Shown: positions 32,826 through 43,447 of the stretch, piece after piece
Position numbering within the stretch: the first letter of the stretch is position 1
Layout: each line of letters begins with the position of its first letter
Assembly: GCF_013359945.1 (NCBI RefSeq)
Contig: NZ_JABWCS010000196.1
Span: forward strand, 1-64,000
Direction of reading: 5' to 3'
Length of the DNA stretch: 64,000 bases
Source of the DNA: Paenibacillus agri
GTDB lineage: Bacteria; Bacillota; Bacilli; Paenibacillales; Paenibacillaceae
Notes under the pieces: model-generated
What the model saw: the letters and a program-made list of their open reading frames with translations, nothing else
The model's database searches: none
Told to the model about the DNA's origin: nothing
Program-made: the position numbers and the translations under genes

Positions 32826-35800
32826 ATGAAATTTTCAAAAAAAATAATCATGACCCTAGTGTTTGTTCTTCTGATCACCTCGTTCTCCGAACAGATCCTT
32901 GGGGTAAAGGAATTGACAGCAACGGTCTCTGCCGCAGAAAGTGATGAGATCATACGCTATAAAGACATAACTTTTAATCCGGGTATTGGACAACATGACG
33001 GTTGGATCAATATAAATTTCCCTACGACCAAGTTAACGAATATTACTTACAACAAGATTACTAAAAAGCTATCGTATGACATTGCTCCCGGAAACCCCGA
33101 TGTGGGGATCGGAATTTATAATTGGCAAATGCCTAGCGGGAGTTCAAATTTATGGGCGCAAACCATAACGGTGGAATCCTGTTTATCGGTTTATTCGGAG
33201 GGAGGCCTGCAATCTGAGATTGCTTATGGAAATAATGATTATCAGTGTTTTGGACCCTCTATAGGTGAATGGGCAGGCAATGTTAATTCCTGGTCTGCCG
33301 ATTACGGGACATGGTGGAAATTCAACAATCCAGATATTATTAATTATAATTTTTCTTTCAATATGTCTGAATTAAGAGATCGTCAAAAAAATAATAATTA
33401 TCCAAATGAAAAAAATAATTATCTCCCAAATGAATACCTGGAAGGATGGAATTACTTTACTGGCTACAAGGCTGGCGACCCTGAATATGTAAGAATGAGA
33501 ATGAATGTACGCTCAGCTTGGCGCAGGACAGATTTAGGTGAGCCTTTAACAACTAGGTATGGGCCGGGAGGCTGGACTCCCTATATGACGGAGGTAGCAC
33601 GCCTCATACCCAATCATCCCCCTACATTATCGGTAGGGACACCTAACGGAATCACGTTGGTTAACGCCCCGAATTTGAGCGGTATAAATATTGAAGGGTA
33701 TGTCAGTGACCCTGATAACGATGATGTGACGGTAACAGCAGAGATACCGAATGTGTTTTACAAAAAAACGGTAGTACCACAAGCAAAAACATCGAAACCA
33801 TTTTATATTCCAATCGATGCGATCCAGGACGGCATTCCCCCCGGGACATACACTGTTCTGATCACAGCGTCAGATCCTTCAGGATTGAAACAAACTGCAA
33901 ATTTAACCATTAACGTTAAACAGCAACTGCGCAATAAATCCTTTATTTTAATAGATACAACAATCGAGACCAGAACGAAATTTTTTGACTCTGAAGGCGA
34001 TCCTAAGTACACGGAGCGTTACAGATACGATCATGATCCTAACTTTTATGACAACTCTATGGGGATCATTGGAGACAGCGGACTTTGGCGAACTACTCCC
34101 TATCTCTCATTTCCTTTAAGTGGGGTATATACGGTGACATTTCAGGGCCGCGATAACCCGTTAAACGATGACCGATTTGATGTCTATCGGAAGTGGAGCC
34201 GTGATAACTTATCCTCCATGACCTTCCATGTACATCGTAAGCCGATTGCTTTATTCTCGGCCAAATTGGTGGGCGGCACACTACAAATCACAGATAGCAG
34301 TTATGACTTGGATCACATCCGTGCAGTCAATAAAGGTCTGGTAGACCGGCAGTGGCAATATAAGAAAACAGAATCGGGGGTTTGGATTGATGGTCCACCG
34401 CCTTCGAATCTTCCATCTACTGATCAATATGATATTCGCTTACGTGTGAGGGACGTGGATGGTGAGGACGGATTAGGGGTTTGGAGCGATTGGTGCCAGC
34501 GGACGGTTGGAGCTCCTACGAATTTACCACCGGTAGCACTCTTTACGGTTGATCCGAATATCGTCTCTTATCGCAAGGCAACGACGATTACAGACAGGTC
34601 TTTTGATCCTGATAATGACCCATTGGATATTTATCAATGGTCTGTGATTAAAAATGGTTGGCAAGAGGTATGGCCTTATTGGGGAGGAGCAGCTACCCCT
34701 CCGAATATTGCGCAATTTGGGGTGGGGACGTATCAGATCACTCTTAAGGTGCATGATAACCGTGGCCTTTGGTCAGAACCATACAGTCAGACTGTGAAAG
34801 TCATTAATCATCCACCGGTAGCAGCCTTTAATATGCCGACAGAAGTGTACAGAGATACGTTGATTACGATGGAAAATATGACACCAGATCCGGATGAAGA
34901 TGGAGATAGTCTAACCTATCTCTGGTATGCAAGAAATAATAGCAGTCCATATTATTGGGCGGGTAATCATCGAAACCAGAACATGACAATCCGGGATTTG
35001 ATCGCTCAAAATGGCATTACCCAGCAGCAAGCTATTTCAGATGGTTGGGAAATGCGTCTGACGGCTTCAGATGGGTCACTTAGTTCTAATGCAACGAGAA
35101 GGTTTACTGTTCTGAATCATGTACCTACTGCGGCAATCGTTGGTCCATCGACAGCTTATCAATACGATTCTAAACAGTTTACATCAGCTGCTACTGATGA
35201 AGATTCATCGGATGTAGCCAGCTTACAATATTTCTGGAAGGTAACGGACAGCGACGGAACAACTAAGCTATACCGCACCCCAAATATCCAAGTGAATTTT
35301 CCAGAACCGGGAATCTACACCTTGGAGCACTGGGCAGTGGATCAAATAGGAGCCAAATCCAATGTGGATTCACTCAAGGTCACGGTCTACAAAAATCTGG
35401 CGCCATCCATGACGATAACATCTCCAGTCGGAACAGTCGCCAATCCGACCATTCTTGATAGCGAGAAACAAGGGGATCCATTGATTCAATGGACATACTC
35501 CGATCCAGAAAATGATCCGCAAGAGAAGTACCGGCTAGAGTTTTTCACCAAGCAAGGACTGCTAGCTAAAAGTGTTGAAAATCCGGATACTACTGGGCTA
35601 CTTAGGCAGTACCAAGTTCCCAATAATACATTCGAACGCTTTGAATATTTCACAGTTTTAGGACGAGCCTATTCCAAAAATTCGTGGTCTGAGGTTTCTA
35701 ATGAAAAGTCGTTCATCATCGATAACCCGCCGAAACCTGGGTTTACACTGACTACGGATACCGGCAAGGATGCTACGAAGGTACCAATTTATCGTACAGA

Positions 35801-36740
35801 TGTGCTAAGCATCAAGAGTACAGCTTCTGATCCGGACGAGCCGAAGGGAGACGTTCTATCCTATAAATACTACCTTAAAACTTCCAGCGGAGCAGAAGCA
35901 TTGGCCAGCTCACAGAAGGACCTCACCAAACAGTTCACATCTAATGGTACATTTACGTATCGTCAGATTGTTACCGATTCACTGGGGCTGTTTAGAGAGT
36001 TGTCCCAAAACATCACCGTAGTGAACCGGTTGCCGAAGGTCAACATTACGTATCCAACGAGTGACAACCCGAATAAGCCGACCATTGCCAGTACATTGAC
36101 TCCAATTATTAAGTGGGACTATCAGGATGAGGATGGAGATCTGCAGCAACGTTTCCGTGTGAGAATTGTCAATCTGGCCACTGGAGCGATAAAAGTACAG
36201 TCCGGGGACCAAGTCTCATCTGCGAAGCAGTGGCAGATTCCGGCCGGGGCTCTGATCGAGAATGAAAAGTATGCCGTAGAGGTCGAGGTGTTTGACGGAT
36301 TTGACTGGAGTAATGTTTCCGCTCGGAAATATCTCATGGTGAATTTGTTGAGCGTTAAGGGCGGAGTGAAGCATACGGAAGAGTGGAATTTGAATCGACA
36401 GAATTATAATCTGAAGAAGAGTGGTGACAGAGAGCAGCCGCGGGGTTATAGCGTGTTTTGGGCGGGAGAGAAATTTGTTTTCCTGGCGGACACTACAGGG
36501 TTGCCGGATACGGTGGAGGTGACTATGCCGGGCGGGTACAGCACGCAGCTGCGTCCGGACAATGAGGATAAGCTGGTATGGAGGGGGGAACTGTATGATT
36601 CCTCTTTTGAAAAGTTGCCTGACGGCCCCCTTACGTTCACCTTCACGGCTACGAACGAATATCAGGTCAAAGTCGATAAGGTAACGGTTCAAATCCTGGA
36701 TGATTGGTCAGAGTATTTCCGGTTTCATCGTATAAAATAG
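32826..36740 (+). CDS. Large secreted multi-PKD/Ig-like protein, 1304 residues
   Basis: Signal peptide at residues 1-~38 (core IIMTLVFVLLITSF, cleavage near VSAAES). After a ~220-residue unique region come about seven tandem PKD/Ig-like modules of ~95-110 residues, each opening with a N-x-P-P/x-P-x-V-type motif, near residues 262, 565, 660, 763, 856, 967 and 1066, with Asp-Pro-Asp-rich loops (SDPDNDD, FDPDNDPL, PDPDEDGD) that could bind calcium. A ~150-residue domain ends the chain. No anchor motif. A perfect AAGGAGG follows the previous stop. It is the largest protein of the window and likely a fibrous surface adhesin. Confidence 0.82.
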   Translation: MKFSKKIIMTLVFVLLITSFSEQILGVKELTATVSAAESDEIIRYKDITFNPGIGQHDGWININFPTTKLTNITYNKITKKLSYDIAPGNPDVGIGIYNWQMPSGSSNLWAQTITVESCLSVYSEGGLQSEIAYGNNDYQCFGPSIGEWAGNVNSWSADYGTWWKFNNPDIINYNFSFNMSELRDRQKNNNYPNEKNNYLPNEYLEGWNYFTGYKAGDPEYVRMRMNVRSAWRRTDLGEPLTTRYGPGGWTPYMTEVARLIPNHPPTLSVGTPNGITLVNAPNLSGINIEGYVSDPDNDDVTVTAEIPNVFYKKTVVPQAKTSKPFYIPIDAIQDGIPPGTYTVLITASDPSGLKQTANLTINVKQQLRNKSFILIDTTIETRTKFFDSEGDPKYTERYRYDHDPNFYDNSMGIIGDSGLWRTTPYLSFPLSGVYTVTFQGRDNPLNDDRFDVYRKWSRDNLSSMTFHVHRKPIALFSAKLVGGTLQITDSSYDLDHIRAVNKGLVDRQWQYKKTESGVWIDGPPPSNLPSTDQYDIRLRVRDVDGEDGLGVWSDWCQRTVGAPTNLPPVALFTVDPNIVSYRKATTITDRSFDPDNDPLDIYQWSVIKNGWQEVWPYWGGAATPPNIAQFGVGTYQITLKVHDNRGLWSEPYSQTVKVINHPPVAAFNMPTEVYRDTLITMENMTPDPDEDGDSLTYLWYARNNSSPYYWAGNHRNQNMTIRDLIAQNGITQQQAISDGWEMRLTASDGSLSSNATRRFTVLNHVPTAAIVGPSTAYQYDSKQFTSAATDEDSSDVASLQYFWKVTDSDGTTKLYRTPNIQVNFPEPGIYTLEHWAVDQIGAKSNVDSLKVTVYKNLAPSMTITSPVGTVANPTILDSEKQGDPLIQWTYSDPENDPQEKYRLEFFTKQGLLAKSVENPDTTGLLRQYQVPNNTFERFEYFTVLGRAYSKNSWSEVSNEKSFIIDNPPKPGFTLTTDTGKDATKVPIYRTDVLSIKSTASDPDEPKGDVLSYKYYLKTSSGAEALASSQKDLTKQFTSNGTFTYRQIVTDSLGLFRELSQNITVVNRLPKVNITYPTSDNPNKPTIASTLTPIIKWDYQDEDGDLQQRFRVRIVNLATGAIKVQSGDQVSSAKQWQIPAGALIENEKYAVEVEVFDGFDWSNVSARKYLMVNLLSVKGGVKHTEEWNLNRQNYNLKKSGDREQPRGYSVFWAGEKFVFLADTTGLPDTVEVTMPGGYSTQLRPDNEDKLVWRGELYDSSFEKLPDGPLTFTFTATNEYQVKVDKVTVQILDDWSEYFRFHRIK

Positions 36741-36767
36741 TAAGCATAGACGGCGGAGGAAGGTCGA

Positions 36768-37397
36768 TTAGATAACGGCTTCCTCTGCCTGTTCCTTTAT
36801 ATCCTTCATCATTCTGGCGGACCCAGAAGTCATAATGAACGTGTCTGAGCGAGCCGCATTATAATTGATCTTGCGCAGGTAATAGCACAGCTTGCCACTA
36901 TAAATCTTATGATGATACAACGAGAGGGCAAAGTCCTCTGGCGTAACAAAGCAGGACGGTTTATTCACAGGAAGCCTTTGGGTCTCTTCGAAGACAGACG
37001 CGACGAAATGCGAGCAGAAATAGGCGTTTTCCCTATCAAATTTAATATTAAATAATACTCCAACCAGGCCCAGTAAATGATATTTGTACCGGTCCTGGTG
37101 TTTCATCATGCCCTGAACGTGTTTATACATGGTGTCGTATTCCTCATGGGATACCTTTAATTGATAAATAGCACAGTTTGCACTGTTGTAAAAAGGGTCC
37201 ACAAAGTTCTCTCGAATAAGCCCGGCGACAAACGGGTTGTACATTTTTTTCCTGCCGAAGCTGTAGACTTCTCTCAATTCAGGATCAAAGGCAATGGAGG
37301 CGTGATTCAGATTGGCCCTTGTGAACAAGCGGATAAAGCCGCTAAAAGCGGTACCCGTTCCGGTCAGCACAATATAGATATGTTTGCTTTGAGTCAT
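36768..37397 (-). CDS. Permuted NlpC/P60-like (YiiX-type) protein
   Basis: A 209-residue cytoplasmic-looking protein with the features of the circularly permuted papain-like YiiX/YebB group: an N-terminal His motif LNHASIAFD (His32) and a C-terminal Cys motif NAYFCSHFVASVF (Cys128). The order His before Cys is the permuted one. These proteins are predicted amidases or peptidases; the substrate is unknown. It stands alone, convergent with the 1304-residue protein gene and divergent from transketolase. Confidence 0.75.
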   Translation of the reverse strand: MTQSKHIYIVLTGTGTAFSGFIRLFTRANLNHASIAFDPELREVYSFGRKKMYNPFVAGLIRENFVDPFYNSANCAIYQLKVSHEEYDTMYKHVQGMMKHQDRYKYHLLGLVGVLFNIKFDRENAYFCSHFVASVFEETQRLPVNKPSCFVTPEDFALSLYHHKIYSGKLCYYLRKINYNAARSDTFIMTSGSARMMKDIKEQAEEAVI

Positions 37398-37620
37398 GTC
37401 CCAGATCCCTTTCTGCTGGTAGTAATGGATATTTCGGTAAAATTCTGTTTGAGTAATTCCATCTTACTGTATAATCCGGCGTTGTAAAACAAACTTTAGT
37501 CTTAAACAAATACTGGACCTGAGACCAGTGCGCACAAAAAGAAATGGTAATGCTTCTACACTAGTGATACAATAAGAGTCAAAATGACATTCTTGAGATT
37601 TCAGAGGAGGACAATTTAAA

Positions 37621-39663
37621 ATGAGTGATTCCACACAAGCTATCCAGAAGGAAGAGAACTCCACTATCGACAATCTGGCGATCACAACGATCCGTACCCT
37701 GTCCATTGATGCAATTGAAAAAGCAAATTCCGGACATCCAGGTATGCCGATGGGTTCCGCACCGATGGGCTATCAATTGTTTGCAAAAACAATGAACCAT
37801 AACCCGGAACATCCAACTTGGGTGAACCGTGACCGTTTTGTATTGTCCGCAGGACATGGCTCTATGCTGCTGTACAGCCTCTTGCACCTCAGTGGTTATG
37901 ATCTGCCTATGGAAGAATTGAAGCAATTCCGCCAATGGGGCAGCTTGACTCCAGGACACCCTGAGTTCGGCCACACCGCTGGCGTTGACGCTACAACAGG
38001 CCCGCTCGGACAAGGGATCGGGATGGCTGTAGGGATGGCACTGGCTGAAGCCCAACTGGGTGCTACTTATAATAAAGATCAACATAAAATCATCGACCAC
38101 TTTACCTATGCAATCTGTGGTGACGGCGACTTGATGGAAGGCATTTCTTCCGAATCCGCTTCCCTCGCTGGACATTTGAAGCTGGGCAAGCTGGTAGTAC
38201 TGTACGATTCCAATGATATCTCCCTTGACGGGAAGCTGAACTTGGCGTTCTCTGAGAACGTAGCTCAGCGTTTTGAAGCTTATGGCTGGCAAGTGCTGCG
38301 TGTAGAGGATGGTAACGATCTTCCTGCTCTGGAAAAAGCGATTGCTGAAGCACAAGCTGAATTGAACAAACCAACACTGATCGAAGTAAAAACCGTTATC
38401 GGTTACGGTAGCCCGAACAAGCAAGGTAAAGGCGGCCATGGTGGTACACACGGTTCTCCGCTGGGTGCAGAAGAAGCGAAGCTGACCAAGGAATTCTACA
38501 AATGGGTATACGAAGAAGATTTCTATGTGCCGGATGAAGTTCGTGCGCGTTTTGCAGAAGTGAAAGATAAGGGGATTGCCGCTAACAAAGCATGGGACGA
38601 GCAGTTCGCAGCTTATAAAAAAGCTTATCCTGAATTGGCTGCCCAGTTCGAAACCGCTCTGAATGGTGAGCTTCCAGAAGGCTGGGATGCTAATCTTCCG
38701 TTCTACACAACAGAAGATAAAGCCGTGTCCACACGCGTGGCTTCCGGTAGTGCACTGAACGGTCTGGCTCCAAGCGTACCACAACTGGTTGGTGGTTCTG
38801 CAGACCTTGAGAGCTCCACAATGACTCACCTGAAAGACCTGCCGGTCTTTACATCTGAATCTTATGAAGGCCGCAATATCTATTTCGGCGTTCGTGAATT
38901 CGGTATGGCAGCAGCGATGAACGGGATTGCACTGCACAGCGGTCTGAAAGTATTCGGCGGTACGTTCTTCGTATTCACTGACTACTTGCGTCCGGCAGTT
39001 CGTCTGGCTTCCATCATGAAGCTGCCTGTAACTTATGTTCTGACTCACGACAGTATCGCTGTTGGTGAAGATGGTCCTACTCACGAGCCGATCGAACAAT
39101 TGGCTTCCCTGCGTATCATTCCAGGTCTTACTGTGATTCGTCCGGCAGATGCCAACGAAACTTCGGCAGCTTGGGCGTATGCGCTCGAGAACAAGGACAA
39201 CCCGGTAGCACTGGTGCTTACTCGTCAAAACCTGCCGATCCTGGCTGGTACTGTGGAAGGCGTGCGCGAGAACATCAAACGCGGTGGATACGTAGTTTCC
39301 GATGCGAAGAATGGCACCCCGCAAGCACAAATCATTGCGACGGGTTCCGAAGTTCAACTGGCAGTGAAAGCACAAGCTGCTTTGGCTGAAGAAGGCATTG
39401 ATGTTCGTGTCATCAGCTTGCCAAGCTGGGATCTGTTCGAAAAACAAGACAAAGCATATCGCGATTCCGTGATCCTGCCGGGCGTTAAAGCCCGTCTGGC
39501 GATTGAAATGGCACAAACCTTCGGTTGGGAACGTTACACTGGAGATCAAGGCGACATCCTGGGTATCACAACCTTCGGTGCTTCAGCGCCTGGCGATACT
39601 GTAATCAAAGAGTATGGTTTCACCGTGGAGAATGTAGTTAGCCGCGTAAAAGCTTTGCTGTAA
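37621..39663 (+). CDS. tkt: Transketolase
   Basis: A 680-residue thiamine-diphosphate enzyme that moves two-carbon units between sugar phosphates in the pentose phosphate pathway. Motifs: [20 protein letters not shown] at the start, the TPP-binding [21 protein letters not shown], and the pyrimidine-domain [18 protein letters not shown]. Length is normal. GGAGGAC lies before the ATG. Codon use is strongly biased, as in highly expressed genes, and the opposite strand is open over 656 codons as a by-product. It is followed after 31 bases by ppnP. Confidence 0.98.
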   Translation: MSDSTQAIQKEENSTIDNLAITTIRTLSIDAIEKANSGHPGMPMGSAPMGYQLFAKTMNHNPEHPTWVNRDRFVLSAGHGSMLLYSLLHLSGYDLPMEELKQFRQWGSLTPGHPEFGHTAGVDATTGPLGQGIGMAVGMALAEAQLGATYNKDQHKIIDHFTYAICGDGDLMEGISSESASLAGHLKLGKLVVLYDSNDISLDGKLNLAFSENVAQRFEAYGWQVLRVEDGNDLPALEKAIAEAQAELNKPTLIEVKTVIGYGSPNKQGKGGHGGTHGSPLGAEEAKLTKEFYKWVYEEDFYVPDEVRARFAEVKDKGIAANKAWDEQFAAYKKAYPELAAQFETALNGELPEGWDANLPFYTTEDKAVSTRVASGSALNGLAPSVPQLVGGSADLESSTMTHLKDLPVFTSESYEGRNIYFGVREFGMAAAMNGIALHSGLKVFGGTFFVFTDYLRPAVRLASIMKLPVTYVLTHDSIAVGEDGPTHEPIEQLASLRIIPGLTVIRPADANETSAAWAYALENKDNPVALVLTRQNLPILAGTVEGVRENIKRGGYVVSDAKNGTPQAQIIATGSEVQLAVKAQAALAEEGIDVRVISLPSWDLFEKQDKAYRDSVILPGVKARLAIEMAQTFGWERYTGDQGDILGITTFGASAPGDTVIKEYGFTVENVVSRVKALL

Positions 39664-39694
39664 GCTATTGCAACTTATAGGGGGAGAACAGGAC

Positions 39695-40012
39695 ATGAGC
39701 GAGTTTAAGAATGCGACGATTGTCAAGGCAGCCAATGTGTATTATGGAGGGCAAGTCACCAGCCGTACGGTTCATTTGGAAAATGGAACCAAGGTAACCC
39801 TTGGCATCATGCTTCCGGGTGTATACGAGTTCGGTACAGACGGTCCTGAGATTATGGAGATTCTGTCCGGCGACTTGAAGGTGTTGCTTCCCGGTGCAGA
39901 GGTATGGCAGGAGATTAAAGGAGCGGAGACTTTCCACGTTCCTGGTAACTCCAAATTTGCGCTGGAAGTATTCGGCGTAACGGATTATATCTGTTCTTAC
40001 CCAGAGTTGTAA
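39695..40012 (+). CDS. ppnP: Pyrimidine/purine nucleoside phosphorylase PpnP
   Basis: A 105-residue single-domain cupin (DUF1255) that phosphorolyses nucleosides to ribose-1-phosphate and base. The whole chain matches the family: KAANVYYGGQVTSRTV, TLGIMLPGVYEFGT, the E-I-L-S-G-D motif and TFHVPGNSKFALEV. ATG 39695 follows GGGGGAGAAC. Its place behind transketolase fits feeding of ribose phosphate into the pentose pathway (inference). Confidence 0.95.
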   Translation: MSEFKNATIVKAANVYYGGQVTSRTVHLENGTKVTLGIMLPGVYEFGTDGPEIMEILSGDLKVLLPGAEVWQEIKGAETFHVPGNSKFALEVFGVTDYICSYPEL

Positions 40013-40017
40013 TTTGT

Positions 40018-40049
40018 AAAAGGAGCTCCGCTTGTGCGGGGCTCCTTTT
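40018..40049 (+). terminator. Terminator after tkt-ppnP
   Basis: AAAAGGAGCTCCGC pairs with GCGGGGCTCCTTTT around TTGT. Confidence 0.9.
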
Positions 40050-40064
40050 CTAATCGGTTACAAC

Positions 40065-40112
40065 AAAAGACTGCTTTTCTGGACCAGCGGGTCCGAGAAA
40101 AAGCAGTCTTTT
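40065..40112. terminator. Second, bidirectional terminator
   Basis: AAAAGACTGCTTTTCT pairs with AGAAAAAGCAGTCTTTT and encloses GGACC/GGTCC. It lies at the convergence of ppnP and the minus-strand dehydrogenase gene and probably serves the latter. Confidence 0.85.
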
Positions 40113-40154
40113 GTTCAATGCAGCAGTGAATCCTTCGGCTGCAACTACACTATA

Positions 40155-41057
40155 TTATTGCTCCGGCTTTTCTTCGCCGATTTTTTGACCAATCCAGGAC
40201 TCGTAGGTTTTTACTACGGCAGAAAGATCCTCCTCGCCGAAGCCCTGGGTATAACCGGCTTGGAACAGGCTTTTGGCGAGACCCAGCATCGGCGTAGGAA
40301 CGCCTGTGGCATCGCTGAGCGAAGAGGCGAGCTTCAGGTCCTTGAGCATCAGGGCTAGTGAGAACTGGTTGCTGAAGTCATCCTCGATGATTTTGCGGCC
40401 TTTGAGCTCCGCTTGCTTGCTGCCTGCTGAACCGAGTTGCACCAGTTCCAAGAACTTGTCCGCTGGAACGCCTGATTTCACGGCGATGGAGAAGCCTTCG
40501 GCAAGCGCAACGTTATGGATACCCACCATAGTGTTGTGGGCCAGCTTGGCGACGGCGCCGCGGCCGTTGCCGCCCATATGCAGCAGCTTTTTGCCCATAG
40601 TATCGAAGAGGGCACGGTTCGCCTCAATGACCTCGGCGCTGCCGCCGACCATGAATACTAGCGTGCCATCTACGGCTGCAGGCTTGCTGCCAGTTACCGG
40701 TGCGTCGAGGAATTGGCTACCGCGCGCTTCCACGGCTGCTGCAATCTCTTGCACCAGTCCAGGGGAGATTGTACTGGAATCAATCACGACTGTTCCGGGC
40801 TTCAGCGTTCCCAGAATGCCCTCTTCTCCGTAATATACTTCACGGATGGAATCATCGTTGCTGATCATGGTAATAATAACATCCTTGCCTTCTGCTGCTG
40901 CACGCGGTGTTGCTGCCGCCTGAGCGCCTTCTTCTACAAGTGGAGTGCACTTGGAAGCTGTACGGTTATAAACGGTGACCTGAAATCCACCGCGAAGCAG
41001 GTTGGAGGCCATAGGCGCCCCCATCGTTCCGAGTCCGATAAAGCCGATAGTTGTCAT
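40155..41057 (-). CDS. 3-hydroxyisobutyrate dehydrogenase family oxidoreductase
   Basis: A 300-residue NAD(P)-dependent beta-hydroxyacid dehydrogenase. The N-terminal dinucleotide motif is IGFIGLGTMGAPMASNL, the substrate motif DAPVTGSKPAAVDGTL lies near residues 118-132, and the catalytic lysine is Lys171 in AKLAHNTMVG. Members act on 3-hydroxyisobutyrate, tartronate semialdehyde or succinate semialdehyde; the sequence does not decide. ATG 41057 is chosen because the family begins there; an open frame continues upstream without similarity. GAAGGTG lies before it. Single-gene unit. Confidence 0.92.
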   Translation of the reverse strand: MTTIGFIGLGTMGAPMASNLLRGGFQVTVYNRTASKCTPLVEEGAQAAATPRAAAEGKDVIITMISNDDSIREVYYGEEGILGTLKPGTVVIDSSTISPGLVQEIAAAVEARGSQFLDAPVTGSKPAAVDGTLVFMVGGSAEVIEANRALFDTMGKKLLHMGGNGRGAVAKLAHNTMVGIHNVALAEGFSIAVKSGVPADKFLELVQLGSAGSKQAELKGRKIIEDDFSNQFSLALMLKDLKLASSLSDATGVPTPMLGLAKSLFQAGYTQGFGEEDLSAVVKTYESWIGQKIGEEKPEQ

Positions 41058-41328
41058 TACTTTCACACCTTCGCTATTGGATTTCTGTTGAATTCGACAG
41101 GATTTGTGGAGTGCTTTTCTCCATTTTAGCACGCACTTTGTACAGGTTCCACAGGTAGCGGTACACTTCACCCTGAGGTAGCGTTTTCGGTTTTATTCAA
41201 AAACATCGTTCTAAAGCCCGGGTTGTGTCCTAAGACCTTGCCAGCCTAGGAAAATTAAAGTATCCTATTATAAAGTTGTAACAAACGGTGTCAAATTTAA
41301 AGAGACAAACAGGAGGTTACCATTACAC

Positions 41329-42684
41329 ATGTCTAAAAAGATTAATTTTGACTACAGCAAAGCACTTACTTTTATCGGACAGAATGAAATTGACAACTTC
41401 GCAGCTCCAGTAAAACTAGCTCACGAGCAGCTACATAACAAGAGCGGAGTAGGTTCCGACTACCTGGGCTGGATCGATCTGCCAACAGCATACGATAAGG
41501 AAGAATTTGCCCGTATTCAGCAAGCTGCCAAGAAGATCCAAAGTGATTCCGAAGTACTTATCGTAATCGGCATCGGCGGTTCTTACCTGGGCGCACGCGC
41601 AGCAATCGAGGCGCTTTCCCATTCCTTCTACAATAACCTTTCCAAGGATAAACGCAAGACACCGGAAGTTTATTTTGCCGGTAACAACATCAGCTCCACA
41701 TACATTACGCACCTGCTTGATCTCGTAGAAGGCAAAGACTTCTCCGTGAACGTAATCTCCAAATCCGGTACGACTACTGAACCGGCTATCGCTTTCCGCA
41801 TTTTCCGCGCAGAGCTGGAGAAGAAATACGGTAAGGAAGAAGCTCGCAAGCGCATCTACGCTACTACAGACAAGGAGAAGGGCGCACTCAAGAAGCTGGC
41901 TAATGAAGAAGGCTATGAGTCGTTCATCATTCCAGACGATGTAGGCGGACGTTATTCCGTTCTAACACCTGTAGGTCTATTGCCAATTGCTGTTGCAGGC
42001 ATTAATATCGAAGAAATGATGCAAGGCGCAGCGGCTGCCGCGGATGAGTTCAACAACCCGGATGTGGCAACGAACCAAAGTTATCAATACGCTGCTGTAC
42101 GTAACGCTTTGTACCGTAAAGGCAAAACAACGGAAATCCTCGTCAACTACGAGCCTTCCCTGCACTTTGTCTCCGAATGGTGGAAACAGCTGTACGGCGA
42201 GAGCGAAGGTAAGGACTTTAAGGGGATTTATCCTTCTTCCGTTGATTTCTCAACAGATCTTCACTCCATGGGTCAATTCATTCAGGAGGGTAACCGTAAC
42301 ATCTTCGAAACGGTCATCCAAGTGGAGCAAGTGGCTCATCACGTAACGATCGAGAACGATCCGGATGATCTGGATGGTCTGAACTTCCTGACTGGCAAAA
42401 CGATGGATTTTGTCAACAAGAAGGCATTCCAAGGAACGATGCTGGCGCACACAGACGGACAAGTGCCGAACCTGATCGTCACCATTCCGGACCAAACGCC
42501 GTATACTTTCGGATACCTGGTTTATTTCTTTGAAAAAGCCTGCGGGATCAGCGGATACCTGCTGGGCGTCAATCCTTTTGACCAACCGGGCGTTGAAGCT
42601 TACAAGAAGAACATGTTCGCGCTGCTGGGCAAACCGGGTTACGAGAAGGAAAAGGCTGAGCTGGAAGCCAGACTTACCGAGTAA
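41329..42684 (+). CDS. pgi: Glucose-6-phosphate isomerase
   Basis: A 451-residue enzyme that interconverts glucose-6-phosphate and fructose-6-phosphate in glycolysis. Family motifs: [65 protein letters not shown] and the C-terminal [22 protein letters not shown]. Length matches the Gram-positive short form. GGAGGT lies before the ATG. Codon use is biased toward highly expressed genes. A 10-bp stem at 42730-42767 follows. Confidence 0.98.
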   Translation: MSKKINFDYSKALTFIGQNEIDNFAAPVKLAHEQLHNKSGVGSDYLGWIDLPTAYDKEEFARIQQAAKKIQSDSEVLIVIGIGGSYLGARAAIEALSHSFYNNLSKDKRKTPEVYFAGNNISSTYITHLLDLVEGKDFSVNVISKSGTTTEPAIAFRIFRAELEKKYGKEEARKRIYATTDKEKGALKKLANEEGYESFIIPDDVGGRYSVLTPVGLLPIAVAGINIEEMMQGAAAAADEFNNPDVATNQSYQYAAVRNALYRKGKTTEILVNYEPSLHFVSEWWKQLYGESEGKDFKGIYPSSVDFSTDLHSMGQFIQEGNRNIFETVIQVEQVAHHVTIENDPDDLDGLNFLTGKTMDFVNKKAFQGTMLAHTDGQVPNLIVTIPDQTPYTFGYLVYFFEKACGISGYLLGVNPFDQPGVEAYKKNMFALLGKPGYEKEKAELEARLTE

Positions 42685-42729
42685 CATCGGCTACACCGTA
42701 GCAACCCTCATACTAGCGTAACTCACACT

Positions 42730-42767
42730 GGAGCAGTCCATAGGTATCATTACCGCGGGACTGCTCC
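42730..42767 (+). terminator. Probable terminator of pgi
   Basis: GGAGCAGTCC pairs perfectly with GGACTGCTCC across an 18-base loop. The T tract is weak (TCATATATATT), so confidence is moderate. Confidence 0.6.
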
Positions 42768-42811
42768 TCATATATATTAAGCTATTATTTGCGTATAAGG
42801 ACTGGGCAATC

Positions 42812-43444
42812 ATGTTGGAACAATACCGGACGGTACGCGCTCCTGGGTCACAGGAGATCGTTATCCGTAAGTCACGCTTTATCGGCCATGTTATGCCGGT
42901 GAAGAATGAAGAAGAAGCGGTGCAATTTATCGAAGACATCAAGAAGCAACATTGGAACGCCACACATAACTGCTCTGCTTTTATGATTGGTGAGAGGGAC
43001 GAGATCCAGAGGCAGTCTGACGACGGGGAGCCTAGCGGAACAGCAGGTAAACCGATTTTGGAGGTAATCCGCAGCCAAGGGGTTAAAAATGTCGCAATTG
43101 TTGTCACCCGTTATTTCGGAGGCATCATGCTGGGAGCAGGAGGGCTGATCCGGGCTTACGCAGATGGCGCAGCAATCGCGCTTGAAGCTGGAGAGGTCAT
43201 CACTCGTGTACTGAGGCGGGAGGTATTCGTGGAACTGGATTACACCTGGCTGGGTAAGGTTGAGAACGAGCTCCGGGGCAGAGGTATTCAGACCGGCGAG
43301 ACTTTATTCACCGACAAAGTGACACTGACCTGTCTGCCACGCAATGATGAGGGCGATGCATTTATGGCATGGATAACAGATCTAACCCAAGGCCAAGCCT
43401 TGGTAACGGAAGGGCGGCGGCTTTACTACAACGAAGGGGAATAG
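42812..43444 (+). CDS. yigZ: YigZ/IMPACT family protein
   Basis: A 210-residue protein of the UPF0029/YigZ family. The N-terminal half carries the conserved RKSRFIGHVMPV, ATHNCSAF, QSDDGEPSGTAGKPIL and VTRYFGGIMLGAGGLIRAY motifs, and the C-terminal half is the DUF1949 (EF-G domain V-like) part. Predicted to bind RNA or ribosomes; molecular role unsettled. It lies three bases upstream of a TetR gene, so both are cotranscribed. Confidence 0.93.
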   Translation: MLEQYRTVRAPGSQEIVIRKSRFIGHVMPVKNEEEAVQFIEDIKKQHWNATHNCSAFMIGERDEIQRQSDDGEPSGTAGKPILEVIRSQGVKNVAIVVTRYFGGIMLGAGGLIRAYADGAAIALEAGEVITRVLRREVFVELDYTWLGKVENELRGRGIQTGETLFTDKVTLTCLPRNDEGDAFMAWITDLTQGQALVTEGRRLYYNEGE

Positions 43445-43447
43445 ACG

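Noticed and set aside
37579-39549. 656-codon open frame on the strand opposite transketolase
   Set aside because: It mirrors the strongly codon-biased tkt gene; the product is Cys/Phe/His-rich without domains and has no ribosome binding site. By-product of codon bias.
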